Below are positions 8,445 through 17,937 of a DNA stretch of 64,000 nt, piece by piece. Under the pieces are notes generated by a model, which saw nothing but the letters and a program-made list of their open reading frames with translations, was not told where the DNA came from and did no database searches. Positions within the stretch are counted from its first letter, which is position 1; each line of letters starts with the position of its first letter. This stretch comes from Cyclobacteriaceae bacterium (GTDB lineage Bacteria > Bacteroidota > Bacteroidia > Cytophagales > Cyclobacteriaceae): the NCBI GenBank assembly GCA_029858965.1, contig JAOUDZ010000003.1, positions 52,429 to 116,428 of the forward strand, read 5' to 3'. The position numbers and the translations under genes are program-made.

Positions 8445-8915
8445 ATGCAAATCACAAAAGACAAAGTAGCAGGCATTCATTACACGCTGCGTGACAACGA
8501 GGGGACCATTATTGACACGAGTGATGGCAGGGATCCATTGTATTATTTACACGGCGCTGGTAACCTGATAATCGGTATGGAAGAAGGACTAGAGGGGAAA
8601 GCCCAGGGCGATAAATTTGAATTGAAAATTGCACCTTCGAAAGGGTATGGAGAAATAGACCCGGCAATGACGCAAAAGGTTCCACGCAGTGCCTTTGGCG
8701 ATCAGGAGGTAAAAAAAGGTATGAAATTTTCTACTGACAAAGGGGACGTTGTGACGATAACTGAAATTGGTCTGGATTCAATTACCGTTGATGCGAATCA
8801 TCCACTGGCCGGAGTTGAATTAAACTTTGCAGTAGAAATTATAGAAGTGCGAAATGCAACGGATGACGAAATAACACATGGGCACGTACACGGCCCGGGT
8901 GGGCATCATCATTAG
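8445..8915 (+). CDS. SlyD-like FKBP-type peptidyl-prolyl isomerase
   Basis: 156 residues from ATG 8445. The FKBP catalytic domain is split by an insert-in-flap chaperone domain, as in SlyD: the FKBP part shows GIHYTLRDNEGTIIDTSDG and LHGAGNLIIGMEEGLEG (36-51), the flap domain covers ~70-125, and the FKBP strand returns with DANHPLAGVELNFAVEI (~117-133), matching the SlyD NHxLAG signature. The C-terminus is His-rich (HGHVHGPGGHHH), a metal-binding tail. Cytosolic folding helper, with possible nickel/zinc handling by analogy with SlyD. Monocistronic and closed by a perfect terminator at 8926-8953. The longer frame from 8331 is rejected because the extra 38 residues match nothing in the family and contain the promoter box. 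Confidence 0.92.
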   Translation: MQITKDKVAGIHYTLRDNEGTIIDTSDGRDPLYYLHGAGNLIIGMEEGLEGKAQGDKFELKIAPSKGYGEIDPAMTQKVPRSAFGDQEVKKGMKFSTDKGDVVTITEIGLDSITVDANHPLAGVELNFAVEIIEVRNATDDEITHGHVHGPGGHHH

Positions 8916-8925
8916 AACAATCCAT

Positions 8926-8953
8926 AAAAAAAGGCTGAAGACAGCCTTTTTTT
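8926..8953. terminator. Rho-independent terminator, bidirectional
   Basis: Perfect 12-bp stem AAAAAAAGGCTG / CAGCCTTTTTTT with a 4-nt loop, 10 bp after the slyD-like stop. T-tracts on both strands also suit the convergent PorP/SprF gene ending at 9054. Confidence 0.92.
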
Positions 8954-9053
8954 ATTCGATAAATACGAAACTCAACTTGAAAGAAGTAAGAATTTCAAGT
9001 GAGCCTAATCCATGTTTTATAAACCCCTCGGTCGTAAAAGTAAAAACCAGCAA

Positions 9054-10097
9054 TCAGAAGTCCGGGCAAGGAATCATAAGCTTATCCGCGGGGGGCTTGC
9101 GTGGATTCCGCATCGGCCATGTGTACACAAGGCTAAACTCGTGAGCGCCACCACTACCGGGACCAAGTTTTGAAATTGTATAGTCAAAACTATATCCGAT
9201 GTTTATCGCATCCTTTGCGCCAAGCTGAACAAAACCCAGTAAAAAAACGATTGACTCATTATTTACAAACTTGTCAAGATTTTTAAATGGAACACCCCGG
9301 TACCATGTACCCAACACAATCGGCTCCGCAGTAAAATATAATCCAATATCCATCTGATCAAATTTACCCTGGTGTCGATACTGTATTGCCGGCGCAATAC
9401 TTCGTTCAGATTTTCGTGAATACACGCCCGTGCCTACAACGCCAGGTTTTAGGTAAAATTTAAATCCTCCATGGATAGAATATTTCCGAGGCAAAGGACT
9501 CTGCTCATCAATAATGCTTTGGTTGGGCTGGGTTAAGTGCCAGGCAGAAATACCAAGCCAGGCAGAACGGGTAAAAAACACACCGCCAAATGACAGATCA
9601 ACAAACGTCTTGCTAAAGTTCGTCCGAAATGTCTCTGCTGTGGGTTGATCCAAAAACTGCCCAGTAGCAGGATCAAACTGATCACCAAAAGTTAGTTTGT
9701 CAAAGTTCACATCCCGGTTAAACAGCGCAACTTGAACACCGGGGCGAAATCCAAGGTTTTTATTGATTTTTAGTTCATAGGCATATTGCAGCCCAATGCT
9801 AAGTGATCTCAGGCCTGCCAGTCCCTCACGGTCCCGGGTAAGAATAACACCCACGGCACTTTTCTTATCCTCGATAAAATAATCAAAATAAGCAGACATC
9901 GTAGTGAAGTTCGCGTCAATTGCGGGCCACTGGTTGCGGTAATTTATTCCTGCACGCGCCTGTCCTGTCGATCCGGCCATCGCAGGATTGAGATACAAAG
10001 GCGCAGCATAAAGTTGCGAAAATTGGGGGTCCTGAGCAGTTACCCTGCTATCAATTAACAGCATTAATACACATAAAAGCAGGAGTATCCTGTACAT
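9054..10097 (-). CDS. PorP/SprF-family type IX secretion outer-membrane protein
   Basis: 347 residues from ATG 10097 (an in-frame TTG at 10100 adds one residue). Signal peptide ~1-21 (ending VTAQ), then the family hallmark DPQFSQLYAAPLYLNPAMAGS at ~22-42. The remainder is a series of amphipathic strands expected to form an outer-membrane barrel. PorP/SprF proteins help the type IX secretion system deliver or anchor large CHU_C-bearing proteins. Here the likely client is the giant gene at 10377-15620, transcribed divergently. A near-match to the -7 box (CAAATTAA on the plus strand) lies about 35 bp upstream. No porE/porK genes are in the window. Confidence 0.93.
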   Translation of the reverse strand: MYRILLLLCVLMLLIDSRVTAQDPQFSQLYAAPLYLNPAMAGSTGQARAGINYRNQWPAIDANFTTMSAYFDYFIEDKKSAVGVILTRDREGLAGLRSLSIGLQYAYELKINKNLGFRPGVQVALFNRDVNFDKLTFGDQFDPATGQFLDQPTAETFRTNFSKTFVDLSFGGVFFTRSAWLGISAWHLTQPNQSIIDEQSPLPRKYSIHGGFKFYLKPGVVGTGVYSRKSERSIAPAIQYRHQGKFDQMDIGLYFTAEPIVLGTWYRGVPFKNLDKFVNNESIVFLLGFVQLGAKDAINIGYSFDYTISKLGPGSGGAHEFSLVYTWPMRNPRKPPADKLMIPCPDF

Positions 10098-10342
10098 CAA
10101 CTTCGTGATTATAGTTTACGCAATCAAGGCAAATTAAAGGTATATCGGAAATTTATGAAATAGTTTATGCGTTATGATACATTATTCATTAATCGCTGTT
10201 TATCCATTTGGTAACACACTTCTGGCCCACACTCAAAAAAAATATGGGAAATGGCCAGCTACCGTAACGATAACTATTAACGACAATTTTATGCAAATTG
10301 TATACTTTAGATGAACTTGGGCGTTTTACATTTGATCCAGTA

Positions 10343-10350
10343 TAGTTTTG
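10343..10350 (+). promoter_or_regulatory. -7 promoter box TAGTTTTG of the giant CHU_C gene
   Basis: Exact TAnnTTTG with a TTG at 10317-10319 (23-bp spacing), giving a leader of about 20 nt to ATG 10377. Because the box lies inside the longest open frame (from 10311), it supports 10377 as the start. Confidence 0.5.
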
Positions 10351-10376
10351 AAAGTAACTTGAGAAGCGTTCTAGAT

Positions 10377-13300
10377 ATGAAGATGCTGAGTACTAAATTA
10401 TTACGATCTGTTTTATTCGTTTTGCTACCCTTGGGTGCGATGGCGCAGGGGTATTCTGGATATAACTGGTATTTTGGAAACGGACCTCAGGGAATCAGAT
10501 TCAGCCGCGCTGACAATTCCGCATCCCTGGTTACCAACCAGGCCACGCCGTTTGGAACAGGAGGCAGTGCTGTTGCCAGTGACCAGGTAAATGGAAATCT
10601 ACTCTTTTACACCGACGGCAACAATATTTATGATGTGTCAAATGCGGTTATGCCTAATGGAACCGGTCTTGGAGCCAATACTTCAGGCAATCAACCTGTA
10701 GCTATCGCAAAAGTACCAGGCCAAGACAATCAATACTACATCTTTTCGAACAATGCAACTTTCACAACCGGCGGATCCATATCCTTCCGCATTGTAGACA
10801 TGACTCTTTTTGGCAACGCCATTTTTCCAACCCCGGCGTTGGGAGACGCTACGACTGCCGGCAATACTGCTGTTGCAGGACTTACGGGAAGATCTGAATC
10901 GATGATAACCATACCCCATGCAAACGGAGATGACTTTTGGCTGATAACACATGCAAATGGTGCAGCCGACTACGCCGTAACACAGTTTACACCGGCAGGT
11001 CCAACTGCTACCACCGTATTTTCCGGACTTGGACTCATCGAAGTTGCAGCCAATTTTTCCTATCACCCTTCCTCTGGAAGAATTGCAGTCTCTCCGCAGG
11101 AAGATACGCGCGATATTGAAATTCTAAGTTTTGATCCGGCAACCGGGGCTTTGGGTTTTCAACAACGTATACTCAACTCTGGTGTGCTGAGCACGATTAA
11201 TCAATCAATCTATGATACCGAATGGAGCAGCAACGGCCAATTTCTGTACTTATCAAGGCATGGACAAGCTGGTATACAGGCTGATGTGCTACAATATGAC
11301 TTCAGTAACCCCCTGACATCATTAGCTTCCGTGCTCCCACAACCTAATAACATCTTCAGAAGTTACGGATTGCAGATGGCGCCAGACAGCGCGATATACC
11401 ATCTGTACCAGGCTGCTGCTGGTGGTCCATTTTTATTGGGGAAACTTACAGATACAGATTCTGTTGCGAGCAGTGTCATCTATACACCGCAAGCCTTTCC
11501 TGGGAATCAAAATTTTAACGGGACTCAATTTCCATCATTTGCCCCACGCGACACAGTCGACATTATGGTATCCTTCGTTTCTGATGGCCTGTGCGCCAAT
11601 GCACCCTCAGCGTTCTTCCCTACTGTGTTGCCGGGTGCAGATAGTTTGAATTGGAATTTTGGAGATGGATCAGGATCAAGAGATTGGAGCCCGGTGTATA
11701 CCTACACAGCAGGTGGGTCATACAACGTAACCGTTACAGCATTCTTGAACGGGCAAACTGTATCAACCTCGCAACCAATAAATATCACTGACTTTGACAC
11801 AGAAATAAACCTTGTTCAGGATACTACGGCCTGTAGCTGCGAATTGCCATTCCCGAAAGCACCCAATCCCCCGCCCCAATGTGGCCAGTTCAGCGTTACA
11901 GCTACGCTTAATGGTAGTGGAAGTCCAACATTACAGTGGTATGGCCCGGGCGGTTTAATTGCAGGTGCCACGACAGAAACGCTCCAACCGGATTCGGCCG
12001 GGTACTACTACCTTGTGGCTACCGTTGCCGGTTGTTCAACGTACGCAGGTGTGAACATTAAAGAGTACAGCATCCAGGATCAGCGTGCAAACATCTGGTA
12101 TTTCGGTAACAATGCAGGGTTAGATTTTAATCCCCTCCCCGATAATCCGGTCGCTGCTATTTCTAATCCTGTGATGAACGCCCCTGAAGGAACCTCCACC
12201 ATTAGTGATCGCAACGGACAGGTTGTTTTCTTTACAGATGGCGACAAGGTATGGAATAGAACAAATGTGGAGATTGCTACTGGTATTGGTGGCGAGCCAG
12301 GCGCATCACAATCTGCAATTATTATCCCTGTGCCCGGAGATGAAACATTGTATTATATATTTACAACGCAGGAGGTACAGGGCGCCAATACCTATGAAGT
12401 ACGCTATTCCCTTTTTGATTTGAAGTTAAATGGTGGCACCGGTGGAATTGTGGAGCAAAATGTACTGCTATTTGCCAGGAGCACGGAAAGGATAACCGGG
12501 AATGCGAATTGGCTGATTGTGCATGAATATGGAAACAATTCATTCCGCGCTTATCGGATTTCAAACCTCGGCATAGGTACACCGGTGATATCGGCTATTG
12601 GATCTGATCATACCGTAACTTCCGCGGAGAACGGACAGGGCTATATGAAACTGGGGCCACAAAACAGGCTCGCAGTCGCACTTTCAACCCCTGGAACATC
12701 CAATGTAGTTGAGGTTTTTGATTTCGTGGATTCAACCGGTATGGTAACAAATTTCAGAACCGCAGATCTGAACAATCCCAACGGGCAAGTGTACGGTGTG
12801 GAATTTTCACCGGGAGGTAATAAGCTATTTGCAACCCTAAAAGGCGCAACATCTCAAATTGTGGAATTTGCATTTGATTCTTTAGCCATACCGTATCTCA
12901 AGAAACCGCCGATCCCTCCCGTTACTGAGGAACTTGGCGCTATTCAAATAGGTCCGGATGGCCAACTTTATGTTGCGGTGAACGGACAACCATTTTTAGG
13001 CACGATTCAGGCCATTGAAGACACTACCCAGATTTCATCCTTCTTACTCAACGGGTTTGGACTACTTGGTGGAACGAACAGCAATTTGGGATTGCCCAAC
13101 TTTATTCAGAATCTGGCCGACCCAATTCAAGGACCAGGCATTTCTATTGCAGGTGCCTGCGTTCAGGACTCTGTTCAGTTTCAAGGAACCCCCACAGATC
13201 CGATAGACAAATATTTCTGGCAGGTAAGACAAGGTGGATCCGTGATTACCACTTCAGATCAACAAGCTTTTGCCTTCCTGTTCAATACACCTGGTCTCTA

Positions 13301-15620
13301 TGATGTCTCTTTACGACTAACCAATCGTTGCGGGTTGGATACAACGCTCGTGCGACAACATCTGATCAATGGGGTACCTCCTGATCCAACCACATCCGTT
13401 GTACTGTGTACCGGATCAGAAATCCTGGACGCTAATCCGTTCAATCTTCCAGGCCTATCCTACCGCTGGTCAACCGGTGATACCACAAGAACCATTACGG
13501 TCAACAGGCAGGCCATATACAATGTAATTGTAACAAACGTTGGTGGTTGCACCGTGACAGGTGATATATTGGCAGCGGATAACAGACCAAGAGTTGACCT
13601 TGGATCTGATCTTTCTATTTGCCAAAACACCCCCATTGCCCCACTCAATGCCCAGAATCCTGGCGCAACTTATGCATGGACAATCAATGGTGTTCCTGCC
13701 GGCAACACACAAACGCAAAGTGTGGATACCTCAGTACCGAGCCCTCCACTTTTCGAATATGAAGTTATCATCACTGATCCAATAACAACTTGCTTTTTCA
13801 AGGACTCCGTCTTGTATACGATCCATCCATCCCCAGTCATCACACCACCAGTTGTAACCCCTTCGACAGCCTGCGGGGCCGCTGATGGAATCATTAATTT
13901 AAGTATTACCGGGCCACCAAATACATTGTTCTCGTACTTTATCACAGGTCCTGGTACATCCATATCTGACATCAATCAGAGCATTGGCGCACTTCCCCCA
14001 GCAACAGGTTTAGATGCGGGCACATACGGTATCACCATTGCTGACCAGGTATCCGGATGTGCTACAATTACCACTGCAACCCTGAACGACAATGTCTTTA
14101 CCGTCGCGGGCATTCCTAACGCAACGTGTGACCCAATCGGTATCGCAGTAACTACGGTACCTGCGCAAGGGGCGCTGACCTATCGTGTCATCAATAATAT
14201 CACTGCTTCGGTTGTGGAGTCTGGCGGCAGGCCCGCGGCTCCCTTTAACACCAATGCCTCAGGTCTTGTCAGCAACAGCGACTACATCGTGGAAGTGACT
14301 GCCGGTGGATGCACCGCATCTACGCTTCCCATCACCATTAATCAAGCGGCCACACTTCCTATTACTTTTGATTTAGCGGATATCTGCAACCAAAATGTAA
14401 CTGCTATTTCTGCTGGAGCAACATCGTTTGACTGGAGTATCTCACAAACAGGGAGTGTAAATCCTCCTACCAATGCCGCTACCGTTAATGTTTCACCCGG
14501 CACCTGGCTACTCCGTGTTCGCGTCGATGATGGTGGAGGACCAAGCTGCCCAACCACGGATTCATTAACCGTAATAATTGAAGCACCGTTCACACCAGAC
14601 TTTACACAAACTGATGCCTGTGCAGATCAAGTGACAATCAATGCAACACCTGCCACAGGATCCTACCTTTATCGGTGGTTCAGAAATGGCGCCTTGGATT
14701 TAACCCTTGCAGGCCCCCAGATAACAGCGACAACCACCAATGATGGTGAACCCTATTTTGTGCGATTAGTGAGTACTGTCACAGGTTGTCAGCAGGATTC
14801 ACCCACGAAGAATGTGGAAGTTGATGGTCTGCTTGAAGTGACCTTAAGTTCCACCACGGCATGTGAGGGTTCGCCTTTCACCATAACGGCTGTACCTAGT
14901 CGCGCTTCAACTTTTCAATGGGCCTTTGAAAGTTCCCCAATTGCAGGTGAAACCGCTTCAACGCTGGAGGATCAGCGGGAAGGAAATTATACTGTAACGG
15001 CTACAGCAGCAACGTGCTCAACTAGTGCAGACCTGCTGGTACTGCTGGCACCCGGCACGCCAGGTATGTTGAATGACGAAGCTTTAATTTGTCCTGATCC
15101 TGCAAATCCAGACCCCAACACGCGTGAAGTGGTGCTATCCCCTGGAGATTTTGTTGCTTATGACTGGTTCAAAGATGGCGTCCCATTAGGGATTACCACA
15201 CCAACACTTGTCGCCGATGAGGCTGGATTATTCTCAGTGAATCTGTCCAATTCTTTTGGGTGTACGAGTTCAGATAAAACTAACGTTTCGATTCAATGCG
15301 ATCCGGTAATAGTGGGCCCTAATGCCTTCAGGCCTACAAGTGACGTAAAGGGAACGGGTGGAGATTTTGTAAATCAATCCTTCAAGCTATTTACTTTTTT
15401 CATCGATGATACCGACTTTCAAATACTAATATTCAACCGCTGGGGAGAAATGATATACCAATCCAGTCAACGCGATTTTCGTTGGAACGGCGGGTACAAC
15501 AATAATGCAGGACAGCTGGTACCAACCGGAACGTACACCTATGTGGTGCGGTATAAAAGTTCATACCGGCCTGAAAAAGGTATACAGGAAAAACGAGGAG
15601 GCGTAGTACTGCTTCGCTAA
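10377..15620 (+). CDS. Giant type IX-secreted surface protein (propeller repeats, PKD, Ig-like, CHU_C)
   Basis: 1747 residues from ATG 10377; signal peptide ~1-22 (LPLGAMAQ). Residues ~25-400 and ~570-900 are two copies of one beta-propeller-like module, beginning NWYFGNGPQGIRF and NIWYFGNNAGLDF with matching later strands (LLFYTDG/VVFFTDG, QYYIFS/LYYIFT). A PKD domain follows the first (WNFGDGSGS, ~424) and a second PKD-like segment follows the other (KYFWQVRQGG, ~944). Ig-like, Cys-containing repeats fill ~1020-1640. The end (~1645-1747: GPNAFRPTSD, FQILIFNRWGEMIY, WNGGYNN, PTGTYTYVVRY) is the CHU_C gliding-motility C-terminal domain, a type B T9SS sorting signal. Probably cell-surface or adhesin-like. 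Transcribed away from its PorP/SprF partner. Binding target unknown. Confidence 0.93.
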   Translation: MKMLSTKLLRSVLFVLLPLGAMAQGYSGYNWYFGNGPQGIRFSRADNSASLVTNQATPFGTGGSAVASDQVNGNLLFYTDGNNIYDVSNAVMPNGTGLGANTSGNQPVAIAKVPGQDNQYYIFSNNATFTTGGSISFRIVDMTLFGNAIFPTPALGDATTAGNTAVAGLTGRSESMITIPHANGDDFWLITHANGAADYAVTQFTPAGPTATTVFSGLGLIEVAANFSYHPSSGRIAVSPQEDTRDIEILSFDPATGALGFQQRILNSGVLSTINQSIYDTEWSSNGQFLYLSRHGQAGIQADVLQYDFSNPLTSLASVLPQPNNIFRSYGLQMAPDSAIYHLYQAAAGGPFLLGKLTDTDSVASSVIYTPQAFPGNQNFNGTQFPSFAPRDTVDIMVSFVSDGLCANAPSAFFPTVLPGADSLNWNFGDGSGSRDWSPVYTYTAGGSYNVTVTAFLNGQTVSTSQPINITDFDTEINLVQDTTACSCELPFPKAPNPPPQCGQFSVTATLNGSGSPTLQWYGPGGLIAGATTETLQPDSAGYYYLVATVAGCSTYAGVNIKEYSIQDQRANIWYFGNNAGLDFNPLPDNPVAAISNPVMNAPEGTSTISDRNGQVVFFTDGDKVWNRTNVEIATGIGGEPGASQSAIIIPVPGDETLYYIFTTQEVQGANTYEVRYSLFDLKLNGGTGGIVEQNVLLFARSTERITGNANWLIVHEYGNNSFRAYRISNLGIGTPVISAIGSDHTVTSAENGQGYMKLGPQNRLAVALSTPGTSNVVEVFDFVDSTGMVTNFRTADLNNPNGQVYGVEFSPGGNKLFATLKGATSQIVEFAFDSLAIPYLKKPPIPPVTEELGAIQIGPDGQLYVAVNGQPFLGTIQAIEDTTQISSFLLNGFGLLGGTNSNLGLPNFIQNLADPIQGPGISIAGACVQDSVQFQGTPTDPIDKYFWQVRQGGSVITTSDQQAFAFLFNTPGLYDVSLRLTNRCGLDTTLVRQHLINGVPPDPTTSVVLCTGSEILDANPFNLPGLSYRWSTGDTTRTITVNRQAIYNVIVTNVGGCTVTGDILAADNRPRVDLGSDLSICQNTPIAPLNAQNPGATYAWTINGVPAGNTQTQSVDTSVPSPPLFEYEVIITDPITTCFFKDSVLYTIHPSPVITPPVVTPSTACGAADGIINLSITGPPNTLFSYFITGPGTSISDINQSIGALPPATGLDAGTYGITIADQVSGCATITTATLNDNVFTVAGIPNATCDPIGIAVTTVPAQGALTYRVINNITASVVESGGRPAAPFNTNASGLVSNSDYIVEVTAGGCTASTLPITINQAATLPITFDLADICNQNVTAISAGATSFDWSISQTGSVNPPTNAATVNVSPGTWLLRVRVDDGGGPSCPTTDSLTVIIEAPFTPDFTQTDACADQVTINATPATGSYLYRWFRNGALDLTLAGPQITATTTNDGEPYFVRLVSTVTGCQQDSPTKNVEVDGLLEVTLSSTTACEGSPFTITAVPSRASTFQWAFESSPIAGETASTLEDQREGNYTVTATAATCSTSADLLVLLAPGTPGMLNDEALICPDPANPDPNTREVVLSPGDFVAYDWFKDGVPLGITTPTLVADEAGLFSVNLSNSFGCTSSDKTNVSIQCDPVIVGPNAFRPTSDVKGTGGDFVNQSFKLFTFFIDDTDFQILIFNRWGEMIYQSSQRDFRWNGGYNNNAGQLVPTGTYTYVVRYKSSYRPEKGIQEKRGGVVLLR

Positions 15621-15755
15621 AGATTGCACTTACAATGGCCCTGACGATTGCTGTGAATTTCTACGGCTGATCGACGATCACACAAATTTTCCCTAAACAT
15701 ACTTTGACGTGCCGTTAAAAAGTGTGTAATTCAATTATTCAATGAATTCACTGAT

Positions 15756-16103
15756 ATGAAAAGATTTTCGACACTTTACTTTGCGCTCACTTTTTTGATT
15801 TTAGCCTCAAGCTTCCAGATCATAAAGACCTCATTGAGTGTGACAGTCCGTGATGATGTGGGAAATACTGTTGCCAATGCCACAGTGCAACTTTTTGAAA
15901 AAGAAGAAGATTATAAGCATGAGCAAAACATAGCTGCTGAAGGCATCACTGACGACAAAGGCTATTTGAAACTCAAAGAGCTGAAAGCTATTTCATACTT
16001 CGTAATCGTCCGCAAAGATGACATGGATAACACTGGTGGTGGTGAGCGAACAGGTAAGCTTGAAGAAAAACGCGTTAATAAAGTCACCATCATAATTCAA
16101 TAG
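15756..16103 (+). CDS. Small secreted protein with SdrD/CNA-B-like domain
   Basis: 115 residues. N-terminal signal peptide (~1-25; TLYFALTFLILASSFQ), then one beta-sandwich domain resembling carboxypeptidase-regulatory or CNA-B repeats: SLSVTVRDDVGNTVANATVQ, a Glu/Lys-rich loop, TDDKGYLKLKEL and a closing strand KVTIIIQ. Such domains are usually structural modules; here it stands alone. The gene lies 135 bp downstream of the giant surface protein with a near -7 box (TACTTTG) between, so it probably has its own promoter. Specific function unknown. Confidence 0.75.
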   Translation: MKRFSTLYFALTFLILASSFQIIKTSLSVTVRDDVGNTVANATVQLFEKEEDYKHEQNIAAEGITDDKGYLKLKELKAISYFVIVRKDDMDNTGGGERTGKLEEKRVNKVTIIIQ

Positions 16104-16384
16104 GGAGCACTGAATTTGGTAAATACAGCTTATTCAATTCAGAATTATTTGAAAATTCAATCCATTTGTCCTTCTTGTCACGGAAAGGAACATTATACGA
16201 TTGTATGATGAAAAAGAGTAATCGCGTAAGCTTGATGATGATCCGCATTACATGTACTTAACTTGCCCGATTGAATTGCTTTGTTAGCATTTTTTCTATA
16301 GGTGGAAATGAATTAATTACGTCAATGTGGCATCAACATTGATCTGCATGTTAATTTTATGAAGAAATATCCAGATCGAATATC

Positions 16385-17098
16385 GTGAAAAATCTTAAGG
16401 GCAAGACAGCAGTAATTACAGGCGCTACAAGTGGGATCGGCTTAGAACTCTCACAGCTTTTGATTAAAGAATTAGTTACAGTATACTTGGTTGGCCGTGC
16501 TTTTGATAAACTTATGGCAATTTTTCCAAATGCGAAGAACATGCCAACCGTAAACTATATTCAGGCTGACGTTACAAAGGATCAGGATATAGACAAAATA
16601 TTGAAAGCTGTTGATCATGAGGATAAAATTGATTTCTTGCTTCATGGAGCAGGCGTTATTTCATTCGGGCCACTAAGTGAAAATCCGGTCGCAAAATTAG
16701 ATCATCTATATATGGTCAATGTGCGCGCTCCTTATCTAATTACACAAAAGCTATTGCCCAAATTAAAGAATGCCAAAGGAGAAATTATTTTCCTTAACTC
16801 GACCGCAGGACTTGAAACATGGGAAGGTCAAAGTCAATACTCCGCCTCAAAATATGCCTTAAGAGCAATAGCAGATTGTTTAAGGAAAGAATGTAAGGAA
16901 GACAAAATCAAGGTCTTAAGTATTTTCTTAGGCGCTACAGCATCACCCATGCAAGAAAAAGTGCAAGAACACAAGGGGAATAAGTATGATCCTGAAGACT
17001 TTATGCCTACGCACCAAATTGCTGAAATAATTTTGTTAGAGCTGAAAAAATCAAAGACCACTATGATTACTGACATGACCATCAGATCTAATATTTAA
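16385..17098 (+). CDS. Short-chain dehydrogenase/reductase (GTG start)
   Basis: 237 residues, classical SDR. Cofactor motif TGATSGIG at 12-19, HGAG (usual NAG) at 87-90, catalytic Ser139 (LNST), Tyr152 and Lys156 (YSASK). It starts with GTG, since the only nearby ATG (16359) is out of frame. The sequence is visibly more AT-rich than the neighbouring giant gene. The stop is 9 bp from the TTG start of the nucleotidyltransferase gene, so the two form a unit; both use non-ATG starts. An oxidoreductase acting on a sugar or small carbonyl is plausible given the partner, but the substrate is unknown. Confidence 0.88.
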   Translation: MKNLKGKTAVITGATSGIGLELSQLLIKELVTVYLVGRAFDKLMAIFPNAKNMPTVNYIQADVTKDQDIDKILKAVDHEDKIDFLLHGAGVISFGPLSENPVAKLDHLYMVNVRAPYLITQKLLPKLKNAKGEIIFLNSTAGLETWEGQSQYSASKYALRAIADCLRKECKEDKIKVLSIFLGATASPMQEKVQEHKGNKYDPEDFMPTHQIAEIILLELKKSKTTMITDMTIRSNI

Positions 17099-17107
17099 CC
17101 CAAAAAA

Positions 17108-17899
17108 TTGACAAACAACCAAATAATTGCAATAATACCTGCTGCCGGCAAAGCCACACGGCTGGGGCAATTGCCGTTTAGCAAAGAACTATACCCAATA
17201 GGTTTTGAACATTATGAAAACAAAAGAATACCAAAACCGGTTGGCAGTTACCTTTTGGAAAATATTGCCGCTGCCGGGGTATCAGAATTCCATTTTGTTA
17301 TAAGAAATGGAAAGTGGGATATCCCTGCTTATTTCGGGAGCGGGAAAAAGTATGACTGCAATATTTCTTACCATGTTGCAGATTATGAGTATGGCGTTCC
17401 GTTTACTGTAAATCAGGTTTATCCGCTGTCAAAAGATAAAATTGTTGTCCTGGGTTTTCCTGATAACCTGATCAAGCCAAAGAATGCATTTAGCCTGTTG
17501 ATAAAGGAATTAAATGCAAAAAGTGACACCAGCGTAGCCCTTGGGCTATTTCCTGCCACCAGACCTGAAAAGTGTGATCTGGTTGATTATGACGAAACTC
17601 AAAAAGTGACAGCAATAAAGATTAAATCATCAGTTCCTACTAACTTAAAATACGCCTGGGTTATTGCGGCATGGAAGCCAGAGTTCTCAACCTTTCTGAA
17701 TGGCTATGTTCTAAATAAATTATCAACACAGTCAAGAGATGAACTATTAAGCAAGGAGTACCATCTGGGAGACGCTATTATTTCCGCCATTCAGACAGGT
17801 ATGAAAGTCCAGAGTGTAATATTCGACGAAGGCGGATTCATCGATATTGGGACGCCGGAAGATCTGGAAATAGCGAATCTCTTTAATACAGAAAACTGA
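17108..17899 (+). CDS. Sugar-phosphate nucleotidyltransferase (TTG start)
   Basis: 263 residues of the glucose-1-phosphate thymidylyl/uridylyltransferase fold. The N-terminal nucleotide-binding loop reads IPAAGKATRLGQLPFSKELY, a variant of PAAGxGTRLxPxTxxxPKE. GFPDNL (~117-122) supplies the metal-binding Asp, and the end carries FIDIGTPEDLEIAN, the usual sugar-binding close. No left-handed helix C-terminal domain is attached, so this is the catalytic half only. Starts at TTG 17108; no ATG fits. The partner SDR lies 9 bp upstream. Likely makes an NDP-sugar for surface polysaccharide; sugar and nucleotide are not resolved. Confidence 0.85.
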   Translation: MTNNQIIAIIPAAGKATRLGQLPFSKELYPIGFEHYENKRIPKPVGSYLLENIAAAGVSEFHFVIRNGKWDIPAYFGSGKKYDCNISYHVADYEYGVPFTVNQVYPLSKDKIVVLGFPDNLIKPKNAFSLLIKELNAKSDTSVALGLFPATRPEKCDLVDYDETQKVTAIKIKSSVPTNLKYAWVIAAWKPEFSTFLNGYVLNKLSTQSRDELLSKEYHLGDAIISAIQTGMKVQSVIFDEGGFIDIGTPEDLEIANLFNTEN

Positions 17900-17937
17900 G
17901 ACAAAGGGTAAACAGAACCAAATTAATCCAGTACGCG

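Noticed and set aside
10683..11066. Antisense frame within the giant surface protein gene
   Set aside because: Codon-phase artefact of a long repetitive gene.
10377..15620. Direct repeats in the giant gene as a CRISPR array or mobile element
   Set aside because: The similarity is protein-level domain repetition without regular spacers.
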